Assembly: GCF_051903925.1 (NCBI RefSeq)
Contig: NZ_CP173678.1
Coordinates: 2,046,001-2,110,000 of the forward strand
DNA from: G051903925 sp051903925
GTDB lineage: Bacteria; Pseudomonadota; Alphaproteobacteria; Zavarziniales; Zavarziniaceae
Direction: 5' to 3'
DNA: 64,000 nt
A program made the translations under genes and the position numbers. The notes beneath the pieces were generated by a model, which was not told the origin of the DNA, made no database searches, and saw only the letters and a list, made by a program, of their open reading frames with translations. Below are positions 1-8,492 of the stretch, one piece after another. The number at the start of each line of letters is the position of its first letter. Within the stretch, counting starts at the first letter, position 1.

Positions 1-1
1 C

Positions 2-538
2 TTGCAATGGGTGATCGACCCGATCGACGGCACCCGCGCATTCATCACGGGGATGCCGCTGTGGGGCACGCTGATCGCGCTGAACCGCGGCGGGCAGCCC
101 TTTCTGGGGATCATGGACCAGCCCTTCCTGCGCGAGCGCTTTGCCGGGACGCCGCAGGGTGCCTGGGCGAATGGCAGGCCGATCCGCACGCGGGCCTGCG
201 CCACGCTGCCGGACGCCGCCCTGATGACGACCGATCCCACCCTGTTTCGGGGTGCCGAGCTTGAGGCCTTCCAGCAGGTGCGGGGCGCCTGCCGCCTGAC
301 CCGCTACGGCGGTGACTGCTATGCCTATTGCCTGCTGGCTGCGGGCCATATCGACCTGGTGGTGGAGGCGGGGCTGCAGGCCTATGACGTCCAGGCGCTG
401 ATCCCGATCGTGGAGGGGGCCGGCGGCCGCATGACGGACTGGCGCGGCGGCTCCGCCGCCGCAGGTGGGCGCGTGGTCGCGGCGGGCGACCCTCGCCTGC
501 ACGCGGAGGTTCTGCGCATCCTGTCCGCCGTGCCGTGA
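2..538 (+). CDS. hisN: Histidinol-phosphatase HisN-type inositol monophosphatase (5' truncated)
   Basis: C-terminal part of an inositol-monophosphatase-fold phosphatase; the reading frame is already open at the window edge, so the true start lies upstream. The metal-binding block WVIDPIDGTRAFITGMP is at the visible N-terminus, and AYDVQALIPIVEGAGG near the C-terminus carries the second metal-site aspartate. The wording of both blocks (IDGTRAF, DVQALIPIVEGAGG) is that of HisN, which removes phosphate from histidinol phosphate in histidine synthesis, rather than of SuhB or CysQ. About 178 residues remain of a usual 260 or so. Substrate is inferred from family resemblance. Confidence 0.85.
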   Translation: MQWVIDPIDGTRAFITGMPLWGTLIALNRGGQPFLGIMDQPFLRERFAGTPQGAWANGRPIRTRACATLPDAALMTTDPTLFRGAELEAFQQVRGACRLTRYGGDCYAYCLLAAGHIDLVVEAGLQAYDVQALIPIVEGAGGRMTDWRGGSAAAGGRVVAAGDPRLHAEVLRILSAVP

Positions 539-706
539 TCCCGCAGGCGCCCCCCGGCGGTGCGGCCGGCCGCCGTTGCGGCTGTGACCGGGGGCACTGG
601 CGGTCGGGCTGGGGGCCGCCAATATAGGATGGGGCAGCGGGTAGCGATCTCCTGAAGCGGACGGCGCCGCCGTCCCACCCCACGACACGATGGAGCCCAT
701 CCCACC

Positions 707-1060
707 ATGAAGATGCTCTCGGTTCTGGCCGGCCTTGCCATCGGCGTCGCCGGCATCCTTCCCGCCCAGGCGGCGACCGACCCCGACACGTTCTCCCTCC
801 ACGCCTATGACCAGCAGCTGCAGCTGGTGCGCAAGGCGCGGATGGTGTGCGAGGCGACCAGCTTCGGCCTGGGCGACTATCAGGGCTGCCTGATGTCCAA
901 GGTCGAGTATTACGTCCGGGAATCGGGCGACCCGCAGCTGCAGCAGCTGAACAGCCTGCTGCCGGTGCGCTATCGCTATGACCCCAACCGGACCAGCCCG
1001 CGGCCGCTGGGCCTGCTGGACCAGCCGTTCCCGCCAGTCGCGGCACCTGCTGCACCCTGA
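707..1060 (+). CDS. Small secreted protein of unknown function
   Basis: A 117-residue protein with a clear N-terminal signal peptide (residues 1-23, hydrophobic core VLAGLAIGVAG, cleavage after AQA). The mature part has two cysteines, glutamine-leucine rich stretches and a proline-rich tail with no motif I recognise. It is flanked by a 168-bp gap upstream and 78 bp downstream, so is probably transcribed alone. Probably periplasmic; no function can be assigned. Confidence 0.65.
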   Translation: MKMLSVLAGLAIGVAGILPAQAATDPDTFSLHAYDQQLQLVRKARMVCEATSFGLGDYQGCLMSKVEYYVRESGDPQLQQLNSLLPVRYRYDPNRTSPRPLGLLDQPFPPVAAPAAP

Positions 1061-1087
1061 CGCGGCAGGGGCTTGGCGCCTTGCCGA

Positions 1088-1125
1088 CGATCGTTTCATA
1101 TGACATTGATCATTTGAAACGATCG
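1088..1125. promoter_or_regulatory. 38-bp near-perfect palindrome, likely operator
   Basis: Left arm CGATCGTTTCA (1088-1098) and right arm TGAAACGATCG (1115-1125) are exact reverse complements. After one mismatch the inner ATGA/TCAT pairs as well (1100-1103 with 1110-1113), leaving a 6-base centre. The element ends 13 bp before the ATG of the thioesterase gene and is AT-richer than its surroundings. The size and symmetry resemble TetR-family operators; no regulator gene is adjacent, so the binding protein is unknown. Confidence 0.6.
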
Positions 1126-1138
1126 GACGGCGGACGCC

Positions 1139-1972
1139 ATGGATGCACTCGACAGACCCACCACCCATCCCCTCGACCGGGCGACGGCGCTCTCGTACGA
1201 GGGGTCGGTCGCCCATGGCGTGGTGACCAAGGACTATTGGGGTTTTGTCGGGCCGTTCGGTGGGGTTACCGCGGGGGCCATCATGCGCGCCCTGCTGCTG
1301 CAGCCCCAGGCCCAGGGCGATCCGGTGGCCCTGACGGTGAATTTCGGCGCCGCCCCGGCGGAGGGGCCGTACCGCATCGTCAGCCGCCTGGTCCGCGCCA
1401 CGCGGAATACGCAGCACTGGTCGCTGGAATGGCTCCAGGGCACCGACCAGGATCCCCTTGTCACCGCCACCGCCGTGCTGGCGAGCCGGCGGCAGACCTG
1501 GTCGCACCAGCCTCTGGCCGCGCCCCCCGCACCGGCGCCGGCGACGCTTGCGTCCCTGTCGACCGAGGGCAAGCCGACGTGGATCGGGCGCTATGACATG
1601 CGCTATGTCGAGGGGCTACCCCTGATCGGCGCGGTGGAACTGGCCCAGCCGGCGCCGTCCCGGTCGATACTGTGGATCCGCGACGTGCCGGACCGGGCGC
1701 TGGACTTCGTCTCGCTGGCGGCCCTGTCGGATGCCTTCATCGCCCGCATCTTCCAGGTGAGGGGCACGATGCGGCCGTTCGGCACGGTCAGCATGACGAC
1801 CTATTTCCATGCGGCGGGCGATGACCTGCCCCAGGAGCCGGGCGCTTTCCTGCTGGGGGTCGCCGACGCGCGGCGCTTCCATGCCGGCTTCGGCGACCAG
1901 ACGGTCGACCTGTTCGCCGCCGATGGCCGGCTGGTCGCGACCAGTCACCAGACGACATTTTTCCGCGACTGA
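1139..1972 (+). CDS. Acyl-CoA thioesterase, double hot-dog (TesB-like)
   Basis: A 277-residue protein whose N-terminal half (YWGFVGPFGGVTAGAIMRAL) and later FVSLAALSDAF block match the two hot-dog halves of TesB/4HBT_3 acyl-CoA thioesterases, which hydrolyse acyl-CoA to free acid and CoA. No signal peptide, so cytoplasmic. It sits directly behind a strong palindrome (1088-1125), suggesting repression by a dedicated regulator. The natural acyl-CoA cannot be told from sequence. Confidence 0.8.
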   Translation: MDALDRPTTHPLDRATALSYEGSVAHGVVTKDYWGFVGPFGGVTAGAIMRALLLQPQAQGDPVALTVNFGAAPAEGPYRIVSRLVRATRNTQHWSLEWLQGTDQDPLVTATAVLASRRQTWSHQPLAAPPAPAPATLASLSTEGKPTWIGRYDMRYVEGLPLIGAVELAQPAPSRSILWIRDVPDRALDFVSLAALSDAFIARIFQVRGTMRPFGTVSMTTYFHAAGDDLPQEPGAFLLGVADARRFHAGFGDQTVDLFAADGRLVATSHQTTFFRD

Positions 1973-2078
1973 CGTCCTGCCGGCTCCTGCTATATCGTGC
2001 CCCGCGCAGCGGGGAGGTTGGCGTGGCAGCTGGGCCTGAGGGGACGAGCGGGCAGACGCGCATCGGCGGGCGGCCGGC

Positions 2079-2783
2079 GTGATCTGGCTGCGCTCCATTG
2101 CCTTTGCGGTGGCGTTCTATGGCTGGACCGTGCTGGTCTGCGTGGCCGCCATCCCGACACTCGCCCTGCCCACGGCATGGAGCCTGCGGGCCCAGCGCCT
2201 GTGGGCCTGGGGCACGGCGACCCTGCTGCGGGTCCTGTGCGGCATTCGGCTGGAGGTGCGCGGTGCCGTACCCAGCGGCCCGGTCCTGGTCGCGGCCAAG
2301 CACCAGTCCGCCTTCGATACGATCGTGCTGCACGCGCTGCTGCCGCACCCCGCCATTGTCCTGAAACGCGAACTGCTCTGGATCCCGGTCTATGGCTGGT
2401 TTGGCCGGCGCTGGAACATGATCCCGGTCGATCGCGCGGCGGCGGCGGCGGCGCTGCGCCAGATGGTGCGCCGGGCGCAGGAGGAGGTGGCCAATGGCCG
2501 CCCGATCCTGATCTTTCCGGAGGGCACCCGCACCCCGCCCGGTGCCCCGCCGTCCTACAATCCCGGCGTCGCCGCGCTTTACGGCAGGCTGGGCGTGCCC
2601 TGCGTGCCGGTCGCGCTGAACACCGGCGTGTTCTGGCCGCGCCGGGCCTGGCTGCGGCGGCCGGGCACGATGGTGGTGGCATTCCTGGAGCCGATCGCCC
2701 CCGGCCTTGGCCGCGCGCAGTTCATGCAGGCGCTGGAACAGCGCATCGAGGACGCGAGCACGGCACTGCTGCCGCCGCGGTAG
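2079..2783 (+). CDS. plsC: 1-acyl-sn-glycerol-3-phosphate acyltransferase
   Basis: A 234-residue membrane-associated acyltransferase that adds the second acyl chain to lysophosphatidic acid. The catalytic H-x4-D motif is present as KHQSAFDT, and the phosphate-binding motif as FPEGTR. An N-terminal hydrophobic segment (about residues 5-32) anchors it. GTG start at 2079 is chosen because the hydrophobic segment begins directly after it. The length matches short PlsC proteins. The gene stands 106 bp after the thioesterase. Confidence 0.88.
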   Translation: MIWLRSIAFAVAFYGWTVLVCVAAIPTLALPTAWSLRAQRLWAWGTATLLRVLCGIRLEVRGAVPSGPVLVAAKHQSAFDTIVLHALLPHPAIVLKRELLWIPVYGWFGRRWNMIPVDRAAAAAALRQMVRRAQEEVANGRPILIFPEGTRTPPGAPPSYNPGVAALYGRLGVPCVPVALNTGVFWPRRAWLRRPGTMVVAFLEPIAPGLGRAQFMQALEQRIEDASTALLPPR

Positions 2784-2908
2784 CGCCGCGCGCTGAAAAA
2801 CCACGCACGCAATTGTTTCGCACGCCTGCGGAAGATGAGACAGTGCGCGCCATTCAACGACAATGGCGGCCGGCATCGTTCCGCCACGCCCTGGAGGAGG
2901 TTTCGCGC

Positions 2909-3691
2909 ATGCTGCTCTACGAGCATCCCCTGTCCCCCTATGCCCAGAAGGTGAAGATCTCGCTGCGGGAGAAGGGTGTGCCGTTCGAGGTCGCGCTGCC
3001 CATGGCGATCGGCTCCGGGCAGACGGCGGGCGAGTTCGCGGCAGCCAATCCGCGGGGCGAGGTGCCGGTCCTGATCGACGGCGATGCCCGCATCTTCGAT
3101 TCCACGATCATCCTGGAATACATCGAGGACAAGCACCCGACCCCGGCCATGCTGCCGCGCGATCCGCTGGCGCGGGCCGAGGCGCGCATGATCGAGGACG
3201 TGATGGACACCCATTACGAGGCGATCAACTGGGGCCTGGGCGAGATCCGCTTCTTCCGCCGCGCCGAGGGCGCGCTGGCCGACCGCCTGCACGCCGCGGC
3301 CCAGGAGCAGACGAGCCGACTGCAGCTGTGGCTGGAGGAGAAGCTGGCCGGCCGGACCTGGTTCAATGGCGACAGCTTCGGCTGGGCCGATCTGTCGGTC
3401 GCGCCCTTCGTCGCCATGTCGGCGATGTTCGGCTATGGCCCGGCCGAGGGCTCGGCCCTGGCCGCCTGGCTGGCCCGGGCCGCCGCCCGGCCCACTGTCG
3501 CCCAGGCCTTTGCCGAGGCGCAGGCCTCGGTCGCCGGCATGGTCGATGTTGCGGCCGTCCTGGAATCCGGTGCCTTCAAGCGCGAGTTCCGCGACCACCG
3601 GCTGGAATGGATCATCAAGTCGGGCGGAATCGACGTGGTGCTGGAGGGCCTCCGCCGCGACAACATCCGCTTCACCGGCCATTTCGCCTGA
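2909..3691 (+). CDS. Glutathione S-transferase family protein
   Basis: A 260-residue protein with an N-terminal thioredoxin-like GST domain (YEHPLSPYAQKVKISLREKG, then EVPVLIDGD with the cis-proline and DSTIILEYIED glutathione-contact block) and an all-helical C-terminal domain. The ATG at 2909 has a GGAGGAGG ribosome site 10 bp upstream; the frame is open further upstream but that part overlaps plsC. It lies 38 bp before a second GST-like gene, and the two are probably co-transcribed. Confidence 0.85.
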   Translation: MLLYEHPLSPYAQKVKISLREKGVPFEVALPMAIGSGQTAGEFAAANPRGEVPVLIDGDARIFDSTIILEYIEDKHPTPAMLPRDPLARAEARMIEDVMDTHYEAINWGLGEIRFFRRAEGALADRLHAAAQEQTSRLQLWLEEKLAGRTWFNGDSFGWADLSVAPFVAMSAMFGYGPAEGSALAAWLARAAARPTVAQAFAEAQASVAGMVDVAAVLESGAFKREFRDHRLEWIIKSGGIDVVLEGLRRDNIRFTGHFA

Positions 3692-3729
3692 GCGGCGCCA
3701 CGAACACGACACGGGGAAGAGAAACGACC

Positions 3730-4662
3730 ATGGCAGCGACCGCCGACTCGATCATCCTGCACCAGTACGACATTTCGCCCTTTTCCGAGAAGGTGCGCAC
3801 CGTCCTGGGCATCAAGGGCCTGGAATGGCACGCCTGCATCCAGCCGGTGATCATGCCCAAGCCCGACCTGGTCCCGCTGACCGGTGGCTATCGCAAGATC
3901 CCGGTCATGCAGATCGGTGCAGACATCTATTGCGACAGCCAGATCATCATCCGTGAGCTGGACCGCCGCTTCCCCAAGGTTCCGCTGCTCAACGCCTCGG
4001 ACAAGGCGATCGGCTATGGCCTGGGGATGTGGACGGATCGCAGCTTCTTCCAGGCGGTCGTCGCCGTGCTGTTCGGTGGCAACTGGCAGGTGGACGAAGC
4101 CTTCGTGAAGGACCGCGAGGCGCTGATGGGCCGGCCCTTCGACATCCAGGCGATGCGGGCCGGCGTACCCCTGATGCGCGAGCAGCTGCGCGCCCATGTC
4201 GACACGCTGGAGCAGCAGCTGGCCGACGGGCGGCCGTTCCTGCTGGGCGACCGGCCGGGCCTGTTCGATGTCGACGCCTATCACAACATCGCCTTCATCC
4301 GCTGGGGCTCGAAGGAGATCCAGTCCGCGGTCAACGTCTTCCCCCGTGTCCTGGCGTGGGAGGAGCGGATCAAGGCGCTGGGCCATGGCAAGCGGCAGGA
4401 GATCGCGCCCGCCGATGCCCTGGCCATTGCCAGGGCCGCGACCTCGATCGAGGTAGCCAAGGCCGATCCGGGCGAGCCCAATGGCCTGAAGCCTGGCGAC
4501 CGCGTCGGCGTCATGGCCGACGACTATGGCCGCGAGCCGATCCAGGGCGAGGTGGTCACCTCCTCGGCCCAGCACATCGCGATCCGGCGCAGCGATCCGG
4601 CGGTGGGCGAGGTGGTCGTCCACTTCCCGCGCATGGGCTTCCTGGTCACCCGCCAGGGCTGA
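3730..4662 (+). CDS. GST N-terminal domain protein with extra C-terminal beta domain
   Basis: 310 residues. Residues 8-80 form a thioredoxin-like GST domain (HQYDISPFSEKVRTVLGIKG, cis-proline in YRKIPVMQIG, DSQIIIREL). A helical GST C-terminal region follows to about residue 235. The last 65 or so residues (from about 243) are unlike GSTs and look like a small beta-rich domain (LKPGDRVGVMADDYGREP, then alternating hydrophobic strands). The add-on domain makes this a two-part protein of unknown substrate. It is paired with the preceding GST gene. Confidence 0.78.
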   Translation: MAATADSIILHQYDISPFSEKVRTVLGIKGLEWHACIQPVIMPKPDLVPLTGGYRKIPVMQIGADIYCDSQIIIRELDRRFPKVPLLNASDKAIGYGLGMWTDRSFFQAVVAVLFGGNWQVDEAFVKDREALMGRPFDIQAMRAGVPLMREQLRAHVDTLEQQLADGRPFLLGDRPGLFDVDAYHNIAFIRWGSKEIQSAVNVFPRVLAWEERIKALGHGKRQEIAPADALAIARAATSIEVAKADPGEPNGLKPGDRVGVMADDYGREPIQGEVVTSSAQHIAIRRSDPAVGEVVVHFPRMGFLVTRQG

Positions 4663-4670
4663 AGCGGGGC

Positions 4671-6599
4671 TCAGGCCGCCCGGGTGGCGGCCTGGGCTGT
4701 TCGGCTGGCGTCCTCGGCCGGGATCGACAGGCGGACCGTTGTGCCCTGGCCCGGACGGCTGTCCACGGCCAAGCGACCGCCCTGGCATTCCATCAGCGCG
4801 CGGGCCAGCGGCAGGCCCAGGCCCACGCCCTCGTACCGGCGGTCCAGGCGGCCGTCGACCTGGCCGAAGGCGGCCAGGGCCGTTGCCACTTCGTCCCCCG
4901 TCATCCCGGGTCCGGAATCGCTGATCGCCACCTCGATCAGGCCTGAATCGACGTGGCCGGCCTGCACGCGGACGGTGCCGCCATCGGGCGAGAAGCGCAC
5001 TGCGTTCGCCAGGACCTGGTCCAGGGCCTGCCGCACACGGCCGGGGTCGGCAAAGGCGACCGCGTCCGGATCGTCCAGCACAAGCTCCAGGCGGATGCCC
5101 CGGCCCCGCGCCGTCCGGGCGTGGTGCTCGACGCCATCCTCCAGCAGCAGGCCCAGGTCGATCTCGTCGGGCCGCAGGTCAAGCGAGCCGGCCTGCGCCT
5201 TGGTCAGGTCCAGGACCGCGTTGATGATCGACAGCAGCTGCTGTCCGCTGTCCACGACCTGCCCCGCATAGTCGCCATATTGCGGGAACTTGTGCGGGCC
5301 CAGGCGGGCATCGCGCACGATCTCGGAAAAGCCGATGACGGCGTTCAGCGGGGTACGCAGCTCGTGGCTCATCGCGGCCAGGAACTGGCTCTTGGCGGCA
5401 CTGGCGGCCTCGGCCTCGCGACGGGCCTCGCGCAGCCTGTCCTCGCGCTCGCGGATCGAGGACAGGTCGGTGAAAAAGAAGAACATGCCGCCGTCATGGG
5501 TAGGGTTGCGGCTGTAGTGGATCCAGCTGCCATCGGGTCCGTCGAACTCCCCTTGCGCGTGGGGGGAGGTCAGCAAGTGGTCGAGCGTGGTGCGGGACGC
5601 ACCCTGCGCGTCGGCGATGCTGGCCCCCGCCGCGAGGCCGAACAGGGCGATGGCATGGCCGTTGACCCCGGCAACGCGTCCATCCGCATCGACCAGCGCC
5701 ATGCCTTCCCGCGCGCCTTCGATCGCGTCGGCCAGCCGGCCCTGCGCGGACTCCTTCTGCGCCTTCTCGCGCTCCATCATGCGGTGGATGTTGTCCTGCA
5801 TCACCGCCATGGAGCGCAGCAGCGTGCCCGTCTCGTCCGCCTCGCCGGCGGGGATCGCGGTCTGCAACTCGCCGCCGGCAATGCGGTTGGCCACGCTGGC
5901 CGCCGCCGATAGCGGGGCGACGATGCGGCGCGACAGGATCAGCGCGATGGTCCCGGCCAGCAGCAGCGCCAGCGCCGCGGCGCCCAGGCTCAGATACTCG
6001 AATTCGCGGATCGCCCAGATTGCCTTGCGCCGTTCCACGAAGCTGGCGCCGGCCGTCAGCTCCGTCAGCAGGTCGAAACGCTCGATGATATGCGCGGCCT
6101 TGGCATCCAGTGCTGCGACGCTCTCGGCTGGATCGCGCCGCAGCGCTTCCCAGGCCCGGACCTCGGCGACGATCTCGTCGATCAGTGCGCGTTGGTCCTC
6201 GCCCAGGGATCGCTCCCGCGCGACCTGGAGGTCGGCGAAGGCGGTATCGGCCAAATCGTCGATCTGGGCGGCGATGGCTGGGCGTTCGGCCTCCGGTGCC
6301 TGGCGCAGGCGCAGCGCGGCCTTGTCCATCAGCGCGAAGTCGAGGCTGGAGGCGCGCGCGAAATTGATCGCCATCAGCGGCCGGTCATAGGTCTCGACGA
6401 TCAGCGCGCCCGCCGACGACAGCAGGTAGTAGCCATAAAGGCCCAGCGACGCCGTACTCATGGCGATCGCGATGAACGCCAGGAAGATGCGGCGTCCGAT
6501 CGAGCGGTCCAGAAGCCAGGCGGCGATGGCGGACAGCAGCCGGCGCGGCCCCGCCGCCTGCGGGGCGGACTGGGCCCGCCGATCGATCGCATCCGCCAT
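4671..6599 (-). CDS. Membrane sensor histidine kinase (HAMP-PAS-HisKA-HATPase)
   Basis: 642 residues from the ATG at 6599; a longer frame to 6662 would overlap the cupredoxin gene and is rejected. Order: TM1 about 36-58, periplasmic helical sensor, TM2 about 203-225, HAMP, a PAS-like domain (about 290-390), HisKA with H412 in MSHELRTPLNAVIGFSEI, and a HATPase with the N-box (LANAVRF), DSGPGMTG and VGLGLPL glycine boxes. No response regulator is adjacent. It is last in a minus-strand operon with DUF3034, hemoglobin and cupredoxin genes, so it may sense something handled by them (redox, copper, NO or O2: inference). Confidence 0.88.
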   Translation of the reverse strand: MADAIDRRAQSAPQAAGPRRLLSAIAAWLLDRSIGRRIFLAFIAIAMSTASLGLYGYYLLSSAGALIVETYDRPLMAINFARASSLDFALMDKAALRLRQAPEAERPAIAAQIDDLADTAFADLQVARERSLGEDQRALIDEIVAEVRAWEALRRDPAESVAALDAKAAHIIERFDLLTELTAGASFVERRKAIWAIREFEYLSLGAAALALLLAGTIALILSRRIVAPLSAAASVANRIAGGELQTAIPAGEADETGTLLRSMAVMQDNIHRMMEREKAQKESAQGRLADAIEGAREGMALVDADGRVAGVNGHAIALFGLAAGASIADAQGASRTTLDHLLTSPHAQGEFDGPDGSWIHYSRNPTHDGGMFFFFTDLSSIREREDRLREARREAEAASAAKSQFLAAMSHELRTPLNAVIGFSEIVRDARLGPHKFPQYGDYAGQVVDSGQQLLSIINAVLDLTKAQAGSLDLRPDEIDLGLLLEDGVEHHARTARGRGIRLELVLDDPDAVAFADPGRVRQALDQVLANAVRFSPDGGTVRVQAGHVDSGLIEVAISDSGPGMTGDEVATALAAFGQVDGRLDRRYEGVGLGLPLARALMECQGGRLAVDSRPGQGTTVRLSIPAEDASRTAQAATRAA

Positions 6600-6616
6600 G
6601 ACGCTGCCGGAACCTG

Positions 6617-6976
6617 CTATTGCACCGTGACGTCCAGCCGCATCTTGGGGTGGATGTGGCAATTCACGACGTACCGGCCGGGCGAGGGGAACGTCACCTG
6701 GATCGTCTGGCCGGGGACCTGCTCGGCGGAATCATAGACGAAGCTGTCGCCGCCGACGAAGATCTGATGAATGAACTCGTCGTTGTTGCTGAAGGCCAGC
6801 GTGTCGCCGACGGCAATCGTGACCGCCTTCTGGTCAAAGGCACGGCCCTTCTGCGTGATGTGGACCACGGTTGCGGCCATCGCGCCTGCGGCCAGCAGGC
6901 TGAGGCCGGTGCACAGGGCAAGGCCCGGTGCACCGCACAGGACGGCGGCCAGGCGTGCCGGTCGCGTGCCGCTCAT
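6617..6976 (-). CDS. Exported cupredoxin (type I copper protein, methylamine-utilization-like)
   Basis: 119 residues; start ATG at 6976 overlaps the stop of the hemoglobin gene in an ATGA. A hydrophobic N-terminal region ends near AMA (about residue 34), indicating export. The plastocyanin-like fold is shown by ligands H70 (EFIHQ) and C106, H109 and M112 (NCHIHPKM), a complete type 1 copper site with a short Cys-Met loop. Probable periplasmic single-electron carrier or copper sensor. It is coupled to the hemoglobin and followed 17 bp later by the kinase. Confidence 0.85.
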   Translation of the reverse strand: MSGTRPARLAAVLCGAPGLALCTGLSLLAAGAMAATVVHITQKGRAFDQKAVTIAVGDTLAFSNNDEFIHQIFVGGDSFVYDSAEQVPGQTIQVTFPSPGRYVVNCHIHPKMRLDVTVQ

Positions 6977-7404
6977 CGCGTCACGACCTCGCGGTAGAAG
7001 GGGGCAAGCCTGGCCAGCATCCGGTTCTGGGTGGCAAAGGGCACGCCCACCTCGTCCATCGCATCCTGCAGGCATTCCACCAGGCCGTTGAATTCGGCGG
7101 TGTTGACGCCCAGGCCCTTGTGGGCGGTGTGCATGTCGCGCCCCTTGTAGGTACAGGGACCGTCCGCCAGTTCGCAGAAATGATCGACCAGGCGCGGCTT
7201 CAGCCAGTCGGGATTGATGTTGTCGAACTGGGCCCGCGTCCGCGGATCGGTCAGGAAACGGGCCATGGCCGCGTCGACGATTCGCACCAGGCCCTCGCGC
7301 CCGCCCAGGTCGTCATAGAGCGTGGCGGCCCGGACCGGCAGTGCGGTTGCCAACAGGACAAGGACCAGGGTGACCCCCCGGAGCAGCGAGGATGGCGCGC
7401 GCAT
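6973..7404 (-). CDS. Exported group 1 truncated hemoglobin
   Basis: 143 residues with a signal peptide (residues 1-26, ending VRA). The mature part is a trHb1-type 2-over-2 globin: start LYDDLGGREGLVRIVDA, then the F-helix region with proximal H95 in MHTAHKGLGV, and an AEFNGLVECL helix. Group 1 truncated hemoglobins bind O2 or NO; most are cytoplasmic, so the export signal is notable. The gene follows DUF3034 by 2 bp and overlaps the cupredoxin start. Confidence 0.88.
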   Translation of the reverse strand: MRAPSSLLRGVTLVLVLLATALPVRAATLYDDLGGREGLVRIVDAAMARFLTDPRTRAQFDNINPDWLKPRLVDHFCELADGPCTYKGRDMHTAHKGLGVNTAEFNGLVECLQDAMDEVGVPFATQNRMLARLAPFYREVVTR

Positions 7405-7406
7405 CG

Positions 7407-8324
7407 TCAGAACCCCGCCTGGATCGAGAGATAGAGGCCATCCTGGTTGCGGAACGTGGCGATGTCGCCCAGCGCGACATAAGCCAGTGTCGCCGACAGG
7501 TTCTTGTTGAAGAAATAGGCCACGAAGACGTCGAACGCATCCTGTTCGCGGGCAAAGCCCAGGTTGTCGGGCCGGGTGCGGTACTCGCCGCCGATTGCCA
7601 GTTCGCGCGTCACCAGGTAGGCGGCGGAGCCTTCGAACTGCAGCGTATAGTCGTCGTTGCGGTCGCCGCCAAAGCCCAGCAGGCCGAACTGGTTGGCCCG
7701 CGTCGCCCGCACGGTCGCGTTCAGCAGCAGGTTCTGCGCCAGCAGCACCTTGGTCGCGGAGACATAGAGGTCTAGGCCCTCGTCATCCCTGCCGCCGACG
7801 GCGCGGATGATCGTGCCGCGGTCGTTGATTTTGTACTGCAGGCCTACGGCGACCTGGGGCAGCCAGGTATCCTGGTCATAGACCGCGTCGCCGAAGAGCC
7901 GGACCTTGGCGCCGATGATGTCCTGGTGGAAGGTGAAGCTGCGGCCCAGGCCCAGCGCGGCACCCGCATCCTCGGTATCGAACCACTGGCGGGCATAGGA
8001 CAGTTCGACCCGGTCGAAAAGACCGACCCCGACGCCGGCCGTGTGCAGCGTGAAATCCGGCAGCCGGACAAGGGTGTAGTGCGCCTGACCACCGACGGCG
8101 TCGCGTGTGCCATAGCCGGTGATCAATGCCCAGGGCGCCAGGCCGCCGCCGCCGGCGCCCTCCACCTGCACCACGCCGGACGTGGTGAGCAACCGGCCGC
8201 TGTCGAACCAGTCGCGCTCGCGCCCGGCGGCGTCCCCCGCCGCCGCCGGGGCGGCCAGCGCCAACAGGGCCAGGCCGAACAAAGATCTCAGAACCACGTG
8301 TCGACGCCCCGCCTTCGGTGACAT
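7407..8324 (-). CDS. DUF3034 family outer-membrane-like protein
   Basis: 305 residues from ATG at 8324 (an upstream in-frame start at 8414 only adds non-conserved residues before the signal peptide). Residues 1-29 are a signal peptide ending APAAA. The rest is a run of alternating amphipathic strands ending in the C-terminal phenylalanine signature of outer-membrane beta barrels (SIQAGF). I recognise it as DUF3034. First gene of the operon with truncated hemoglobin, cupredoxin and kinase; role unknown, perhaps a pore or surface part of that system. Confidence 0.8.
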   Translation of the reverse strand: MSPKAGRRHVVLRSLFGLALLALAAPAAAGDAAGRERDWFDSGRLLTTSGVVQVEGAGGGGLAPWALITGYGTRDAVGGQAHYTLVRLPDFTLHTAGVGVGLFDRVELSYARQWFDTEDAGAALGLGRSFTFHQDIIGAKVRLFGDAVYDQDTWLPQVAVGLQYKINDRGTIIRAVGGRDDEGLDLYVSATKVLLAQNLLLNATVRATRANQFGLLGFGGDRNDDYTLQFEGSAAYLVTRELAIGGEYRTRPDNLGFAREQDAFDVFVAYFFNKNLSATLAYVALGDIATFRNQDGLYLSIQAGF

Positions 8325-8492
8325 CCGGCGTTCGCGCGCCGCCAGGTCATTGAAGCGGACAGGGGTTAAGTCGGCATGAATTCCATCCCGCCGTGCAGCG
8401 CATCGGCGGTCCATGGCCGCGACGTGGGGTTGCCAGGCGATGCCACCATGGGGCCCGCAGGCCTCCCGCCTGTCACCCGGCGGGTCGAACCC

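Noticed and set aside
111..1106. Long minus-strand reading frame across hisN and the secreted protein
   Set aside because: Proline/arginine-rich composition typical of shadow frames in GC-rich DNA; the plus-strand genes have recognisable motifs.
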